Part shown: piece after piece, positions 38,542-48,092 of the stretch
Position numbering within the stretch: the first letter of the stretch is position 1
Layout of the letters: each line of letters begins with the position of its first letter
Assembly: GCF_016583785.1 (NCBI RefSeq)
Contig: NZ_NRRU01000006.1
Span: forward strand, 1 to 64,000
Length of the DNA stretch: 64,000 bases
Reading direction: 5' to 3'
DNA from: Rubrivivax gelatinosus
GTDB taxonomy: Bacteria > Pseudomonadota > Gammaproteobacteria > Burkholderiales > Burkholderiaceae_C
Made by a program: the position numbers and the translations under genes
Notes under the pieces: model-generated
What the model saw: the letters and a program-made list of their open reading frames with translations, nothing else
What the model was told of the DNA's origin: nothing
Databases searched by the model: none

Positions 38542-39353
38542 GCCGTGCCGGATTTTAGGGGCACGAAATGCACGGCATCGTGAACCTGGCGCCGCAAGCC
38601 CTCCGGCCGGCGGTCGACGACGACCAGCACCTGGCCGCCGGCAGCCGGGTCGTGCATCGGCGCGACGAGCCTGCCGCCTTCGGCGAGCTGGTCGAGCCAG
38701 GCGGCCGGGATGTCCTCGCCACCGGCGGCGGCGACGATGCTGTCGTAGGGCGCCAGCGGGGCGTGGCCGAGGCGGCCGTCGCCGTAGATCAAGCGCACGT
38801 CGCCCGGGGGACGCCAGCCGCCGAGGTTCTCGCGCGCCTTGTCGTGCAGCGGCTTCAGGCGTTCGATCGACAGCACGTGGCGCGAGATCAGCGCCAGCAG
38901 CGCGGTCTGGTAGCCGCAGCCGGTGCCGATCTCGAGCACACGGCCTAGGTGGCCACCGGCAGCGGCACGTTCACCTTCGAACAGCAGCCCGAGCATGCGT
39001 GCGACAACCGACGGCTTGGAGATCGTCTGGCCGAGTCCGATCGGCAGGCTGGTGTCCTCGTAGGCCTGGGTCGCGAGCGCGCTGTCGACGAAACGGTGGC
39101 GCGGCACGCTGGCGAAGGCCTGCAGCACCGGATCGCAGCGCAGGCCGTCGGCACGCAAGCGCGCCACCATGCGCTCGCGCACCGCGGGCGAGTCCAGCCC
39201 CAGGCCGCTGGGTGCGCTGCGGCGCGCGGCGTCGCGCGCGGCTTCCTGCAGCGGGCGCTGCGGCCGCAGCAGCTCGCTCGTCGGCCGCGCCACCGCGGCC
39301 TTGGGCTGAAGCTTGTTCAGGCCGACCGGAAAGCGCGGGCTCTTGCTCGTCAT
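38538..39353 (-). CDS. pcm: Protein-L-isoaspartate O-methyltransferase
   Basis: A 271-residue repair enzyme. The catalytic region [15 protein letters not shown] and the SAM motif [16 protein letters not shown] are clear. It carries about 55 extra N-terminal residues (from [15 protein letters not shown]) compared with the 208 of E. coli. The ATG at 39353 overlaps the surE stop by 4 bases, which supports this start. Confidence 0.94.
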   Translation of the reverse strand: MTSKSPRFPVGLNKLQPKAAVARPTSELLRPQRPLQEAARDAARRSAPSGLGLDSPAVRERMVARLRADGLRCDPVLQAFASVPRHRFVDSALATQAYEDTSLPIGLGQTISKPSVVARMLGLLFEGERAAAGGHLGRVLEIGTGCGYQTALLALISRHVLSIERLKPLHDKARENLGGWRPPGDVRLIYGDGRLGHAPLAPYDSIVAAAGGEDIPAAWLDQLAEGGRLVAPMHDPAAGGQVLVVVDRRPEGLRRQVHDAVHFVPLKSGTA

Positions 39354-40117
39354 GCGAGCGCCACGCCGAGCCGCGACGCCCAGGCGCCACGCATCGCATG
39401 GTCGGTCAGGTCGACCTGCAACGGCGTGATCGAGACCGCTCCGGCGGCGACCGCATGGAAGTCGGTGCCCTCGGCGGCATCGCGCGCGTCGCCGGACGGG
39501 CCGATCCAGTAGATCGGCTCGCCGCGCGGGTTGGTCTGGTGGATCACCGGCTGGCTCGCGTGGCGCCGGCCCAGGCGCGTGATCAGCCGCGGCAGCGTCA
39601 GCGCATCGGCGCGGTTCGGGATGTTGACGTTGAGCAGCCAGGGTCCGGCCGGCGGGCCGCTGGCCAGCACTTCCTCGACGATCGCCCGCGCGGTGGCGGC
39701 GGCGGCGTCCAGGTGCGCCCAGCCCTTCTCGGCCTGCGAGAACGCGATCGCCGGCACGCCGAACAAGTAGCCCTCCATCGCCGCGGCGACAGTGCCCGAG
39801 TACAGCGTGTCGTCGCCCATGTTGGCGCCCTGGTTGATGCCCGAGAGCACCAGGTCCGGACGGTGCGGCAGCAGCCCGGTGAGCGCGACGTGGACCGAGT
39901 CCGACGGCGTGCCGTTGATGACCCGAAAGCCATTCACCGGCTCGCCGCGGGCTTCGAAGACCGACAGCGGCCGGTTCAGCGTCAGCGCGTTCGAGGTGCC
40001 GCTGGCGTTCTGCTCGGGGGCGATGACGTCGATCGTGCCCAGCCCCTCGCAGGCCTTGACGAGGGCGGCGATGCCGGGAGCGAGGTAGCCGTCGTCGTTG
40101 GCGATGAGGATGCGCAT
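39350..40117 (-). CDS. surE: 5'/3'-nucleotidase SurE
   Basis: A 255-residue phosphatase starting [16 protein letters not shown], with D8/D9 as metal ligands, then [22 protein letters not shown], the SurE signature. It removes phosphate from nucleoside monophosphates and is induced by stress. It heads the surE-pcm-nlpD-rpoS operon. TACAAT (40124-40129 read on minus) is 6 bases upstream of the ATG, a leaderless pattern. Confidence 0.96.
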   Translation of the reverse strand: MRILIANDDGYLAPGIAALVKACEGLGTIDVIAPEQNASGTSNALTLNRPLSVFEARGEPVNGFRVINGTPSDSVHVALTGLLPHRPDLVLSGINQGANMGDDTLYSGTVAAAMEGYLFGVPAIAFSQAEKGWAHLDAAAATARAIVEEVLASGPPAGPWLLNVNIPNRADALTLPRLITRLGRRHASQPVIHQTNPRGEPIYWIGPSGDARDAAEGTDFHAVAAGAVSITPLQVDLTDHAMRGAWASRLGVALA

Positions 40118-40226
40118 CGCGGCATTGTAGGGAGTCGTTACGTGGCGTCCGTCGCCTCGGCGACGGAGCCGGCGCGGCGACGCTGCCTAAGATCGCCGCC
40201 ACCGGCACGAAGACGAGGAGACGACG

Positions 40227-41207
<981 letters not shown>

Positions 41208-41281
41208 GGCAGGGGGTGGCACCGTTCCGGCAGCGTGGGTAAAGCGCTAGGATGGCGCCGACAAAGACGGGGAGGTCGGCT

Positions 41282-42019
41282 ATGGCCGTCAAGGTGCTGA
41301 TCCTGGAAGACAACCCGGTGGCGCGGAGTTTTCTCTGCCGGGTCGTGCGCGAGAGTTTCAGCGACGCGAACCACATCACCGAGGCCGGCGATCTGGAGAG
41401 TGCACGACGCCACATCACGCTGGCCGGTGGCGCCACCGGGCTGCACGGCGTCGACCCGTTCAAGCTCATATTGATCGACCTCGAGCTGCCCGACGGCAAC
41501 GGGATGGAGCTGCTGGCCGAGCTGGCGCACTACCCGGCGACGAAGATCGTCACGACGCTGTACTCGGACGACGAGCACCTCTTCCCCGCCCTGCAGCACG
41601 GCGCCGACGGCTACCTGCTGAAGGAGGACCGTTTCGAGGTCCTGGTCGAGGAGCTGCAGAAGATCGTGCGCGGCCAGCCACCGCTGTCGCCGGCGATCGC
41701 GCGCCGCCTGCTGACCCACTTCCGCCACGGCGCCGGCCCCGACGTCGCACCCGACAGCGGCTTCGTCAACACCACCGGCTTCACGACCAGCCGGCCGGTG
41801 CCGATGGAAAAAGCCCTGCCCGAGCACGAGCGCCTGACGCCGCGCGAGAGCGAAGTCCTGACCTACCTGAGCAAGGGCTTCACGATCAAGGAGATCGCGA
41901 GCCTGATGGGCATCAAGTGGTTCACCGTGAACGACCACATCAAGTCCATCTACAAGAAGCTCAACGTCTCCAGCCGCGCCGAAGCCGCCGTGCTGGCGAG
42001 CAAGCAGGGATTGGTCTGA
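41282..42019 (+). CDS. NarL/LuxR-family response regulator
   Basis: A 245-residue regulator. The receiver domain (1-125) has phospho-acceptor D66 in ILIDLELPDGNG. The LuxR-type helix-turn-helix (about 183-243) reads LTPRESEVLTYLSKGFTIKEI then ASLMGIKWFTVNDHIKSIYK. I chose the ATG at 41282 (MAVKVLILED), with GGGGAGG about 8 bases upstream, over the one at 41252. The sensor kinase follows after 37 bases. Confidence 0.9.
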   Translation: MAVKVLILEDNPVARSFLCRVVRESFSDANHITEAGDLESARRHITLAGGATGLHGVDPFKLILIDLELPDGNGMELLAELAHYPATKIVTTLYSDDEHLFPALQHGADGYLLKEDRFEVLVEELQKIVRGQPPLSPAIARRLLTHFRHGAGPDVAPDSGFVNTTGFTTSRPVPMEKALPEHERLTPRESEVLTYLSKGFTIKEIASLMGIKWFTVNDHIKSIYKKLNVSSRAEAAVLASKQGLV

Positions 42020-42056
42020 AGCCAGCGGCGGTCATCGAACCGCCGCTTCCCTCGCC

Positions 42057-44294
42057 ATGACGGAACGTCCCGCCGTCCCCGGCGACTCCAGTTTCGGCAA
42101 CTCGGCGCTCGAGCCCACGCTCGAGGCGCGCAGTGCCGCGCGCTGGGTCGGCTGGCGGCGCCAGCTGTTGCTGCTGCTGGCCGTCGCCGCCAGCCTGGGG
42201 CTCTTCGGCCTGATGCGCTGGGTGGCGGCGAGCCCGTCGCTGGACATCGTGCTGCTGGCCGGCCCGAGCGGCCCGCCCAGCATCCTCGCGACCTCGATCG
42301 CGGCGCTCGAGCCGATGACCGGGCGTGCGCCGATCGCGCTGCGCAATGCCGACGGCCAAGAGGTGCTGGTCGACGCGCAGCTGCTCGAGCGCTCGCCACG
42401 CTGGCAGGTCGACGACGCCGCGCGGCTGCGGCTGACGGCGCAGCAGGAGGCCCTGGCCACGGTGCTGGCGGGACACGAGGTCTTCATCGAGTTTCGCAAC
42501 GGCGTCGAGATTCCGGTCCTGGCCCGGCCTCGCGGCATCGGCGGGCTGGGGCTGTTGTTCTGGCCGCTGGCGGCACTGGCGCTGACGCTGTACCTCGTCG
42601 GCGCTGCCGTACTGCTGGCACGACCGCAGGCGCGCAACCTGCTCTACCTGACGGTCTCGCTGAGCCAGGCGGCGACGCTGCTGTTCGTCGCCGTCGGATC
42701 GATGCGAGGCCTGGGCCTGCCGAGCGGCTTCGCGACCGTCGAGCCGATCGTGCGCATGGCGCTGGACCTGGCCACCGGCGCGGCGGTGGTGCACGCGTTC
42801 ACGCTCCACCCCCGGCCGCTGCCATACCGGCTGGCGATCGCCGCCGCGGCCTGGCTGCCGGTGCTGCTGCTGCCGGCGCTGGCCCATGCCGGCACGCTGG
42901 TGCACGCCTGGTGGTGGACGCAGGCGGCGATGCTGGCGCAGGGGCTGGCGGCGCTGGCGACCATCCGCTGGTCCTACCGCATCGAAGCCAACCCGTTCGC
43001 TGCGGTGCTGCTGCGGCTGGGCACGATCAGCGTCGTCACCTTCGCGCTCGTCACGCTGGGCATGGGCGCGGCCGCCGGCAGCCCCGGCACGCCCGGTGCG
43101 ATCGCAGCCGCGGGGCCGGTGATCTGGCACCTGTTCTTCGCCTCGCTGCTGCTGCTGGTGCCGTTCCTGTCGCGTTCGCGCATCGCGCTGCGCGAGCTGG
43201 CGATGCTGGCCGGCATCAGCACCATCGCCGTCTCGCTGGACCTGCTGTTCGTCGCCATCTTCTCGCTCGGCCCGTTCACCTCGCTGACGCTGGCCGTGTT
43301 CCTGGCGCTGGGCGCCTACGCCGGCGCGCGCCAGTGGATCCTGAACCAGACCATCGGCACCGAGGTGCTGACGACCGAACGCACCTTCGAGCAGCTCTAC
43401 CGCGTCGCGCGCGAGCTGCAGAAGCGGCCGACGCGCTACTCGACGCTGGTCTCGGATCTGCTGCGCGACATCTTCGAGCCGCTGGAGGTGCTGCGCCTGG
43501 AGCGCGAGTCGGCGCGTTCGTCGGTCGTCGGCGGCGGCGCGGCGTTGGTGGTGCCGGTGAGGAGCGGGCGCAGCGGCGGCCGGCCGCTGTCGCTGGTGCT
43601 GCGCTTCGCGCGCCGCGGCCAGCGCCTGTTCTCGCGCGAGGACGCACGCCTGGCCGACCGCGTCGTCGACCAGTTGAAACGCGCCGTGGCCTACGACCAG
43701 GCGGTCGAACGCGGCCGCCACGAAGAACGGCTGCGCATCGCCCAGGATCTGCACGACGACATCGGCGCACGCCTGCTGACGCTGATGTACCAGGCGCAGA
43801 CGCCGGAGATGGAGGACTACATCCGTCACACGCTGCTCGACCTGAAGACGCTGACGCGCGGGCTCGCCGCTTCGGAACACCGGCTCTCGCACGCCGCCGC
43901 CGAATGGAAGGCCGACCTGACGCAGCGCCTGAACGCGGCCCAGGTGCAGCTGGGCTGGTCGGTCGAGTACGACCGCGACGTGCGCCTGACGGTGGTGCAG
44001 TGGTCGGCGCTGACGCGCGTGATCCGCGAGCTGGTGACGAACTCGCTCTACCACGGCCACGCGACGCGGGTCGACGTGCAGCTGGTGCTGGCCGGCGCCC
44101 GCCTGAGCCTGCTGGTAGCCGACGACGGCGAAGGCCACGACCCGCAAGGCTGGGCCCACGGCCTGGGCCTGGGCGGCGTCAGGAAACGCGTGAAGCTGCT
44201 CGGCGGCGAGGTGCGCTGGCGCGAGAACGAGCCCTCGGGCATCGCCTGCGAGGTGCAACTGCCCGACTTCCAGACGCCCGACGAGGACGGCTGA
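42057..44294 (+). CDS. Multi-pass sensor histidine kinase (HisKA_3 type)
   Basis: A 745-residue kinase. One N-terminal transmembrane segment (about 38-58), an exterior domain of about 90 residues (60-155) and a block of seven or so transmembrane helices (about 160-440) precede a cytoplasmic region. The transmitter has H566 in RIAQDLHDDIGARLL, the HisKA_3 motif that pairs with NarL-type regulators, and an ATPase domain with RELVTNSLYHG and GLGLGGVRKRV. The layout resembles 7TM sensor kinases. The signal is unknown. It borders the photosynthesis cluster. Confidence 0.85.
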   Translation: MTERPAVPGDSSFGNSALEPTLEARSAARWVGWRRQLLLLLAVAASLGLFGLMRWVAASPSLDIVLLAGPSGPPSILATSIAALEPMTGRAPIALRNADGQEVLVDAQLLERSPRWQVDDAARLRLTAQQEALATVLAGHEVFIEFRNGVEIPVLARPRGIGGLGLLFWPLAALALTLYLVGAAVLLARPQARNLLYLTVSLSQAATLLFVAVGSMRGLGLPSGFATVEPIVRMALDLATGAAVVHAFTLHPRPLPYRLAIAAAAWLPVLLLPALAHAGTLVHAWWWTQAAMLAQGLAALATIRWSYRIEANPFAAVLLRLGTISVVTFALVTLGMGAAAGSPGTPGAIAAAGPVIWHLFFASLLLLVPFLSRSRIALRELAMLAGISTIAVSLDLLFVAIFSLGPFTSLTLAVFLALGAYAGARQWILNQTIGTEVLTTERTFEQLYRVARELQKRPTRYSTLVSDLLRDIFEPLEVLRLERESARSSVVGGGAALVVPVRSGRSGGRPLSLVLRFARRGQRLFSREDARLADRVVDQLKRAVAYDQAVERGRHEERLRIAQDLHDDIGARLLTLMYQAQTPEMEDYIRHTLLDLKTLTRGLAASEHRLSHAAAEWKADLTQRLNAAQVQLGWSVEYDRDVRLTVVQWSALTRVIRELVTNSLYHGHATRVDVQLVLAGARLSLLVADDGEGHDPQGWAHGLGLGGVRKRVKLLGGEVRWRENEPSGIACEVQLPDFQTPDEDG

Positions 44295-44354
44295 CCACAG
44301 CGGAGCCCCCCAAGGCGTCGCTCGCCAGGCGCAGGTCCTAACGGGGAGTCGGGC

Positions 44355-44600
44355 TCAGCGCTTCCAGCGCCGCCGCAGGTCCAGCAGGTGGGCGACGCCG
44401 GCGGCGGCCAGCCCCGCGGCAACCCAGGTCCAGGCGGCGCCCGCGAGCGCCGCGCGCACCGCCAGCATCAGCGCCAGCCCGGCGCACAGGTTGGCGGCGA
44501 AGTCGCGCGGCGCCAGGCCGCGGCCGGTGCGGGCGTGGAAGACCGCGAGCACCGCGGCTTCCAGCAGCGTGACGGCGATGACGAGGTCGACGAGCGCCAC
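44355..44600 (-). CDS. Small hydrophobic membrane protein downstream of bchP
   Basis: An 81-residue protein from the GTG at 44600, 9 bases after the bchP stop. Three transmembrane segments are likely (about 4-24, 34-54 and 55-75), with a basic C-terminus RRRWKR. I do not recognise a family. Strand, spacing and codon pattern fit a fourth gene of the bchG-pucC-bchP operon. No clear Shine-Dalgarno sequence is present, so translation would depend on coupling. Confidence 0.6.
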   Translation of the reverse strand: MALVDLVIAVTLLEAAVLAVFHARTGRGLAPRDFAANLCAGLALMLAVRAALAGAAWTWVAAGLAAAGVAHLLDLRRRWKR

Positions 44601-44609
44601 GCGCGGCCG

Positions 44610-45812
44610 TCAGACCCGCGCCAGCCCGAGCAGGTGCGCGATGTCCTTGAAGAAGATGCGCACGTGGGCCATCGGCTTGCGCCGCGTCAGGCGCTTGTTC
44701 ATGTACGAGTCGAAGGTCAGCTGCTGCACGTCCTTGTCCTTGCAGATGCTGACGAAACGCTCGCGCCGCTTGTCGCTGGAATACCAGAAACGCTGCAGCA
44801 TGCCCAGGATCCAGAAGACGCGGCCATGTTCGCGCATGAAGTTGCGGCGCGCGCTGGCCAGCGCCTTGGCGTCGCCGGTGCGCAGCATCTCCAGTACCGC
44901 CTCGCCGGCGAAGCGGCCGCCGGCCAGGGCGTAGTAGATGCCTTCGCCCGAGGCCGGCGCGACCACGCCCGAGGCGTCGCCGGCGAGCACGACGTCGCGG
45001 CCGTTGTCCCAGCAGCGCAGCGGCTTGAGCGGAATCGGCGCACCTTCGCGGCGGATCGTCTTGCACTCGGCCAGGCCGGCGTCCGCGCGCAGCTTGGCGG
45101 TGGCGTTGCGCAGCGAGAAGCCCTTGTCGGCGCTGCCGGTGCCCACGCTCATCGTCTTGCCGTGCGGGAACACCCAGCCGTAGAAGTCGGGCGAGATCGT
45201 GCCGCGGTAGTAGACGTCGCAGCGCGAAGGGTCGTAGTCGGGGTGGCCGGGCTCGGGCGCCTCGATGATCTCGTGGTAGGCGAACACGTACTCGACCTCG
45301 TGCGCGCAGGCGATCTGCTGGCGCGCAACCTCGGAGCGGGCGCCGTCGGCGCCGATGATCGCGCGGGCGCGCACCGCGGCCTCCTGGCCTTCGCCGCGCT
45401 CGCCCTTCTCGTGCGGGCGGTAGCGCACGATGGCGCAGCCGTCGGCATCGCGGTCGATGCGTTCGAAGGTGCCGGTGCGCCGCACAGCGCCGCACTGGCG
45501 CGCACGTTCGCGCAGCCACTCGTCGAACTGCTCGCGGTCGACCAGGCCGACGTAGCCGTTCTCGATGTGGATGTCGACCTTGACGTCGGTGGGCGAGATC
45601 ATGCGCGCGCACAGCGCCTTGGCGACGATCATCTCGTCGGGGATGCCGAAGTCGCGGATCGCACGCGGCGGGATCGCGCCGCCGCAGGGTTTGATGCGGC
45701 CGGCGCGGTCCAGCAGCAGCACGCTGCGGCCCTGCCGCGCGATCTCGGTGGCCGCCGTGGCGCCGGCCGGGCCGCCGCCGACGACGACGACGTCGAAGGT
45801 CTCCAGTTGCAT
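44610..45812 (-). CDS. bchP: Geranylgeranyl-bacteriochlorophyll reductase
   Basis: A 400-residue FAD-dependent reductase that saturates the geranylgeranyl tail of bacteriochlorophyll to phytyl. The Rossmann motif VVVVGGGPAGATAATEIA sits at residues 8-25, then KPCGGAIPPRAIRDF, and the second FAD motif VVLAGDASGVVAPASGEGI. The ATG at 45812 is 1 base after the pucC-like stop. It follows bchG, which supplies the substrate. Confidence 0.95.
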   Translation of the reverse strand: MQLETFDVVVVGGGPAGATAATEIARQGRSVLLLDRAGRIKPCGGAIPPRAIRDFGIPDEMIVAKALCARMISPTDVKVDIHIENGYVGLVDREQFDEWLRERARQCGAVRRTGTFERIDRDADGCAIVRYRPHEKGERGEGQEAAVRARAIIGADGARSEVARQQIACAHEVEYVFAYHEIIEAPEPGHPDYDPSRCDVYYRGTISPDFYGWVFPHGKTMSVGTGSADKGFSLRNATAKLRADAGLAECKTIRREGAPIPLKPLRCWDNGRDVVLAGDASGVVAPASGEGIYYALAGGRFAGEAVLEMLRTGDAKALASARRNFMREHGRVFWILGMLQRFWYSSDKRRERFVSICKDKDVQQLTFDSYMNKRLTRRKPMAHVRIFFKDIAHLLGLARV

Positions 45813-45813
45813 C

Positions 45814-47133
45814 TCAATCCACCTTTGCCACCGCGGGTTCGACATACAGGCGCGGCGTCGCGGTGGCACGCGGCCGGGCATCGATCTTGGCCGCCAGGAA
45901 AGCGGACAGCACGAACAGCAGCGCCTCGAAGGCGAAGACGCTGGAATAGGCGACGGAAGCTTCGCCCAGAAGCCAGTGCGCGAGGTCGCTGGCGCCGGTG
46001 CCGACGACTCCGCCCAGGCCGAAGGCCACGGCCTGAGCCGCGCCCCAGAGCCCCATGCGCACGCCTTCGCGGCCCTGCTTGCCCTCGCCGGCCAGGCGCA
46101 TCATCGAACCGACGGCGGCGATCGAGAACGCGCCGTTGGCCACGCCGAGCAGGAACACCGTCGGCGTGAACGGCCAGCCGGGGCCGACGATGCCGGCCGC
46201 GACCAGCGACCCCAGGCAGAGCGCCGACGCGATGCAGCCGCCGACGGACCAGGCGCGCAGCGTGCCGAAACGCTGGCCGGCGAGCGCGACCAGGATCATC
46301 CCGGCGAGCACACCGCCGTGCTGCATGCCCGACAGCGAAGTCGACTCGCCCGGCGTGAACCCGAAGACGGTGCCGGCAAAGGGCTCCAGGATCAGGTCCT
46401 GGGCGCTGAAGGCCAGCATCGAGACGAAGATGAAGATCGTGAAGCGGCGCGCGTCGGTCTCCGACCAGACCTCGGCCAGCACCTGGCGGAAGTCGGGCTT
46501 GGCCTCGGCATCGGCCACCGGTGCCCGGCCTTCGCCTTCGACGCCGTAGAGCGCGATCGTCGCCAGCACGAAGGCCAGCACGGCGACGCCGGTCACGACA
46601 GCCATCAGGCGTGCCGACGAATAAGGGTCCAGCAGCTTGCCGGCGACGCCGGCGGTCACGGCCAGGCCGACGATCATCATCATCCAGACGATGGTCGCGG
46701 CCGGCGCCCGCCGGCTCTCGTGCACACGCTGCGCCAGCAGCACCAGCAGCGAGGTGCCGGCCGCGCCGACGCCCAGGCCGATGACGACGAAGGAGACGAA
46801 GGCGGCGACGATGCCCGGCACACGCGCCACCGGCATCAACGCCACCGAAGCCGCGGCGCCGATGCCGCCGACGGCCAGCACCGCCAGCCCGCCGATGATC
46901 CAGGGCGTGCGCCGGCCGCCGACGTCGGAGCCGAAGCCCATGCGCGGGCGCAGCATCTGCACCATGTAGTGCACCGCGACCAGCAGCCCCGGCAGCAGCG
47001 CCGGCAGCGCCAGCTCGACGACCATGATGCGGTTGAGCGTCGAAGTCGTCAGCACCACCATCGCGCCGATGCAGGCCTGCACCAGCCCGAGGCGGACGAC
47101 GGAGACCCAGCCGAAGTCCGGGCCCCGGCTCAC
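45814..47133 (-). CDS. PucC-family (BCD) membrane protein
   Basis: A 439-residue MFS-like protein with about 12 transmembrane segments. Family marks are STLNRIMVVELALPALLPG, the RPRMGFGSDVGGRRTPWI loop and AFSAQDLILEPFAGTVFG. It equals the gene usually found between bchG and bchP in purple bacteria (called orf427 in Rhodobacter), proposed to move or hold (bacterio)chlorophyll for pigment-protein assembly. It starts at a GTG overlapping the bchG stop (GTGA). Confidence 0.9.
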   Translation of the reverse strand: MSRGPDFGWVSVVRLGLVQACIGAMVVLTTSTLNRIMVVELALPALLPGLLVAVHYMVQMLRPRMGFGSDVGGRRTPWIIGGLAVLAVGGIGAAASVALMPVARVPGIVAAFVSFVVIGLGVGAAGTSLLVLLAQRVHESRRAPAATIVWMMMIVGLAVTAGVAGKLLDPYSSARLMAVVTGVAVLAFVLATIALYGVEGEGRAPVADAEAKPDFRQVLAEVWSETDARRFTIFIFVSMLAFSAQDLILEPFAGTVFGFTPGESTSLSGMQHGGVLAGMILVALAGQRFGTLRAWSVGGCIASALCLGSLVAAGIVGPGWPFTPTVFLLGVANGAFSIAAVGSMMRLAGEGKQGREGVRMGLWGAAQAVAFGLGGVVGTGASDLAHWLLGEASVAYSSVFAFEALLFVLSAFLAAKIDARPRATATPRLYVEPAVAKVD

Positions 47134-48014
47134 GCGCCGCCCCCGGTGACGCGCAGCGCGAACGCGCTGACCATCATGCCGCTGACGAACAGCGGCACAC
47201 CGAAGCCGCTGTAGAACAGCGCGCGCTTGACCGGGTCCTTCAGGAACCAGGCCATCAGCACGCCCTGGGCGACGAGCAGCGCGCCGATCGCGGTGGCATG
47301 CCAGGGCGCACCCCACTGCACCAGCATCGCGATGACGACGACCTGCGGCACCGCCATCACGAAGCAGGCGGTGCGCGCGGCGCCGTCGACGCCCAGGCGC
47401 ACCGGCAGCGAGCCGACGCCCATCTTCTTGTCGCCTTCGATCGCCTTGAAGTCGTTGAGCGTCATGATGCCGTGCGCACCCAGGCTGTAGAGCAGCGCCA
47501 GCGCCAGCGAATGCGAGGCCGGCATCGCGCCGCCGGCCATCACCGCAGCACCGGTGACCCAGGCCAGGCCTTCGTACGAGATGCCGCAGGCGGCGTTGCC
47601 CCACCAGCCGTTCTGCTTGAGCCGCAGCGGCGGCGCGCTATAGGCCCAGGCGAGGATCAGGCCGAGCACCGCAGCACCGAAGCCCCAGGGTCCGAGCTGC
47701 GTGGCCACGACCAGCGACAGCACGGTCCAGCCGATGGCGATGTACAAGCCCCAGCGGCCGGGTATGCGGCCGCTGGGGATCGGGCGGTTGGGCTCGTTGA
47801 TCGCGTCGACGTGGCGGTCGAACCAGTCGTTGACGGCCTGGCTGGTCGCGCAGACCAGCGGCCCCGCGAGCAGCACGCCGAGGAAGACGAGGATCCAGTT
47901 CGCCGTGATCGGCTGTCCCGATGCGACCACGCCGCACGAGAAAGCCCACATCGGGGGGAACCAGGTAATCGGTTTGAGCAACTCCGCTACAGCGGACAAC
48001 GCGGGCCTTGCCAT
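47130..48014 (-). CDS. bchG: Bacteriochlorophyll a synthase (geranylgeranyl/phytyl transferase)
   Basis: A 294-residue UbiA-family prenyltransferase with about eight transmembrane segments. The prenyl-diphosphate site is NDWFDRHVDAINEPNRPIPS. It attaches geranylgeranyl to bacteriochlorophyllide a. The ATG at 48014 (MARPALSAVAELLKPITWF) is preferred over the in-frame TTG at 48038. Its predicted -35 (TTGACG) lies inside the PpsR-type palindrome shared with crtI, and the -10 (about 48023-48028) is only 8 bases from the ATG. Confidence 0.95.
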   Translation of the reverse strand: MARPALSAVAELLKPITWFPPMWAFSCGVVASGQPITANWILVFLGVLLAGPLVCATSQAVNDWFDRHVDAINEPNRPIPSGRIPGRWGLYIAIGWTVLSLVVATQLGPWGFGAAVLGLILAWAYSAPPLRLKQNGWWGNAACGISYEGLAWVTGAAVMAGGAMPASHSLALALLYSLGAHGIMTLNDFKAIEGDKKMGVGSLPVRLGVDGAARTACFVMAVPQVVVIAMLVQWGAPWHATAIGALLVAQGVLMAWFLKDPVKRALFYSGFGVPLFVSGMMVSAFALRVTGGGA

Positions 48015-48045
48015 GGGGCTGAATCTTGCGCTTGACAAAACAGAG

Positions 48046-48063
48046 CGTCAATTGTCGTTGACA
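48046..48063. promoter_or_regulatory. PpsR/CrtJ-type palindrome between bchG and crtI
   Basis: CGTCAATTGTCGTTGACA is TGTC-N10-GACG on the minus strand, one base off the PpsR/CrtJ consensus TGT-N12-ACA. Its arms are TTGACG (minus, -35 of bchG) and TTGACA (plus, -35 of crtI), so a bound dimer would occlude both promoters. Confidence 0.7.
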
Positions 48064-48092
48064 CAATCCCTGCCTTAGGACAAGCTCAGCGG

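Noticed and set aside
40124-40226. A shared regulatory region for surE and the quinone-oxidoreductase-like gene.
   Set aside because: Only separate -10-like hexamers are seen, with no inverted repeat or operator.
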